From assembly GCA_029573495.1 (NCBI GenBank), contig JAKQEI010000094.1:1-46164 (forward strand): a stretch of 46,164 bases of DNA, given 5' to 3'. The notes below the pieces were generated by a model. It saw nothing but the letters and a program-made list of their open reading frames with translations, did not search any database and had not been told where the DNA came from. Position numbers and translations under genes: made by a program. Below are positions 44,524 through 46,164 of this stretch, one piece after another. The stretch's first letter is position 1; each line of letters begins with the position of its first letter. The DNA comes from Bacteroidota bacterium. GTDB taxonomy: Bacteria; Bacteroidota; Bacteroidia; Flavobacteriales_F; PHOS-HE28.

Positions 44524-45045
44524 TTAGGAGCTGCGCTCCTTGTTCTGTAGGTCTTTCAGCACCTCCCACCGTGGGTCGGGGCCGGGTTCTTGGTCCACGA
44601 CCAGCTTGCTCAGCACCTTCTCCACCTCCGGATCGCACTGCCCGGGGGCATGGACGTGACGGATGGGCAGGGCCAATCGCAGGCACTCGTAGAAATAATG
44701 GGTCAGGTTGATGTTGTGGGCCTTGTCGTCCAGGCTCACGAATTCGTCGTCATCGGTAGGGTCGCCGCCCGTGAGGCTGAAGATCTGGCGTTGATCACCC
44801 TCGACCGGCTGATCCAGAGGGCCGTCGCAACGGTCGCAATGGACCTTCACGGTACCCTTGGCCGTCATGTCCACCACCAACAGGGAGCTGCTCTTCTCCA
44901 GCTTCACGTCCATGGTCACGTGGCCCCCTTGCCACTCCTCTTCGCCCGAAGCGTCGAAGAAGGGCTGCTCCAGCACGAACTGGATATCATGCTCGCCGTC
45001 CTTCAGCCCGGTGAACTCAATGGTATGGTCCTTCAGGGGGTCCAT
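44524..45045 (-). CDS. DUF177 (YceD) family protein
   Basis: A 173-residue protein of the YceD/DUF177 family, which is linked in bacteria to 23S rRNA/ribosome assembly and regularly lies just before rpmF. The conserved CDRCDGPLDQPV (C-x-x-C) motif is at about residues 72-83, and a further cysteine lies near residue 138. It probably heads the yceD-rpmF-plsX transcript, with a -7-like box 25 nt upstream. Confidence 0.9.
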   Translation of the reverse strand: MDPLKDHTIEFTGLKDGEHDIQFVLEQPFFDASGEEEWQGGHVTMDVKLEKSSSLLVVDMTAKGTVKVHCDRCDGPLDQPVEGDQRQIFSLTGGDPTDDDEFVSLDDKAHNINLTHYFYECLRLALPIRHVHAPGQCDPEVEKVLSKLVVDQEPGPDPRWEVLKDLQNKERSS

Positions 45046-45070
45046 AGGGTACTTTCCGACAAACGGACCG

Positions 45071-45078
45071 CAAATGTA
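45071..45078 (-). promoter_or_regulatory. -7 box for the yceD-rpmF-plsX unit
   Basis: The minus strand reads TACATTTG, an exact TAnnTTTG match and identical to the nuoA box, 25 nt before the YceD ATG. No clear -33 element is seen. Confidence 0.45.
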
Positions 45079-45155
45079 GCTGTTCCGGGCGATCTGGGAG
45101 GCGGTGGATCAACGGATCGTCGGGGTGGCCGGATCCGATCCGGGTGGCTGGGGAC

Positions 45156-46164
45156 CTACCCCTCCTTCCGTTCCTTCTCCCGCTTCTGCGGCTGCAGCGG
45201 GTTGACCCCGATGGTCTTGTACACCTCCCGGTTGTGGTGGATGTCCACAGCCATCCATACCGCCGCGCGGAAACTGCCCTCATTGGCCACTCCCTGCCCG
45301 GCGATGTCCAGACCGGTGCCATGGTCCGGGCTGGTGCGCACAATGGGCAGCCCGGCCGTGAAGTTGACCCCATGGCCGAAGCTGAGCGCCTTGAAGGGGG
45401 CCAGGCCCTGGTCGTGGTACATGGCCAGCACCCCGTCGAAGTGCTTGTAGCTGCCGTTGCCGAAGAAACCATCGGCGGCGTAGGGGCCCATGGCGGTGAT
45501 GCCTTCGTCATTCAGGCGGCGCACGGCCGGGGCGATGCGCTCCTTGTCCTCACTGCCGAGGGCACCGCCATCCCCCGCGTGCGGGTTGAGGCCCAGGATG
45601 GCGATGCGTGGTGATACGATGCCGAAGTCGCGCAACAGGCTCTGGTGCAGCAGCCGTGCCTTCGCGATGATCCTGTCCGTGGTGATCGCGTTCGCCACGT
45701 CCTTGATCGGGATGTGGCCGGTGACCGTGCCCACACGCAGGCCGTCTCCCACCAGCAGCATCAGCACTTCACCATCGCCGCCTGCCAAATGTTGCAGGTA
45801 TTCGGTGTGGCCGGGGTAGGCGAAACCCGCCTGCTGCATGGCGTGCTTGTCGATCGGGGCCGTTACGAGCACATCGATCTTGGCACTGGCGAGGTCCTGT
45901 GCGGCGGCCTCCAGGCTCTTGATGGCGTAGGTGGCAAGCTGGCCGGAGGGTTTCCCGAACTCGACGGCCACGTCCTCCTCCCACACGTTCACGACGTTGA
46001 ACTTGCGGGGCACGGCGTCGCGCGCGTCGTTCACCCGTTGGAACTGCACGTCATCCAGCTTCAGGGCCTTGCGATGATGGCTCACCGCGTGGGCGTTGGC
46101 GTACAGGATGGGCGTGATGTCCGCGTGCATGCGGCTGTCCTCGAAGCACTTCAACACCACTTCG
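45156..46164 (-). CDS. pdxA: 4-hydroxythreonine-4-phosphate dehydrogenase, C-terminal part (runs off the right edge)
   Basis: NAD-dependent oxidation of 4-phosphohydroxy-threonine in pyridoxal-phosphate synthesis. About 335 residues are visible, and the frame is open to the right edge, so roughly the first 20-25 residues are missing. Metal-binding histidines lie in PIDKHAMQQAG/GHTEYL, GLNPHAGDGG and MYHDQGLAPFK. Family features such as FGHGVNFTAGLPIVRTSPDH follow. A Lys/Glu-rich C-terminal tail ends the protein. The 110-bp spacer to the yceD-like gene holds its promoter box. Confidence 0.95.
   Translation of the reverse strand, partial: EVVLKCFEDSRMHADITPILYANAHAVSHHRKALKLDDVQFQRVNDARDAVPRKFNVVNVWEEDVAVEFGKPSGQLATYAIKSLEAAAQDLASAKIDVLVTAPIDKHAMQQAGFAYPGHTEYLQHLAGGDGEVLMLLVGDGLRVGTVTGHIPIKDVANAITTDRIIAKARLLHQSLLRDFGIVSPRIAILGLNPHAGDGGALGSEDKERIAPAVRRLNDEGITAMGPYAADGFFGNGSYKHFDGVLAMYHDQGLAPFKALSFGHGVNFTAGLPIVRTSPDHGTGLDIAGQGVANEGSFRAAVWMAVDIHHNREVYKTIGVNPLQPQKREKERKEG

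Overview
The window is a gene-dense, GC-rich piece of a bacterial chromosome, most likely from a high-GC member of the Bacteroidota (Flavobacteriales-like). Evidence: a secreted FG-GAP protein with a type IX secretion (T9SS) C-terminal tail, a YGA-type TonB behind one ExbB and two ExbD genes, a short NuoG lacking the molybdopterin domain, separate nuoC and nuoD, almost no Shine-Dalgarno sequences, and repeated TAnnTTTG-like -7 boxes just upstream of genes. The lineage is inferred; no rRNA or tRNA lies in the window. Both ends cut genes: ileS at the left and pdxA at the right.

Layout. 1-8.2 kb (minus strand): start of ileS, an SGNH-like protein and an MBOAT acyltransferase (an O-acylation pair), a 1211-residue FG-GAP/T9SS surface protein, a YceI protein and a pirin with a Tat-like leader. 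8.2-8.5 kb: divergent regulatory region with two 12-bp direct repeats 21 bp apart. 8.5-14.35 kb (plus): exbB-exbD-exbD-tonB, a terminator, then a small membrane protein, a PstS-like lipoprotein and a TPR protein. 14.4-17.4 kb (plus): an APC amino-acid permease and a dicarboxylate/amino-acid:cation symporter joined by an ATGA overlap. 17.5-30.4 kb (minus): the complete 14-gene complex I operon nuoABCDEFGHIJKLMN, nearly all junctions overlapping or within 5 nt.

30.5-33.9 kb (plus): an acetyl-CoA hydrolase/CoA-transferase and dxs. 33.9-40.05 kb: a small unnamed protein, a secreted protein with a T9SS-like tail, and three large polytopic membrane proteins resembling GT-C glycosyltransferases. 40.06-46.16 kb (minus): pdxA, yceD-like, rpmF, plsX, fabH, accB and accC, a lipid-synthesis cluster joined to L32. 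Its accB-accC spacer carries a large imperfect inverted repeat of the CAGAGG type.

How the parts work together: complex I builds the proton gradient that ExbB/ExbD/TonB uses to power outer-membrane uptake; the two symporters bring in amino and organic acids; the CoA enzyme and acc/fab/plsX genes handle acetyl-CoA and make fatty acids and phospholipid precursors; dxs starts isoprenoids; and the MBOAT, GT-C-like and T9SS proteins build or decorate the surface. Most of the window is conserved core metabolism. The least understood parts are the Ton-PstS-TPR locus, the GT-C-like cluster and several intergenic repeats. No CRISPR array, transposase, integrase, phage gene or recognisable defence system was seen.
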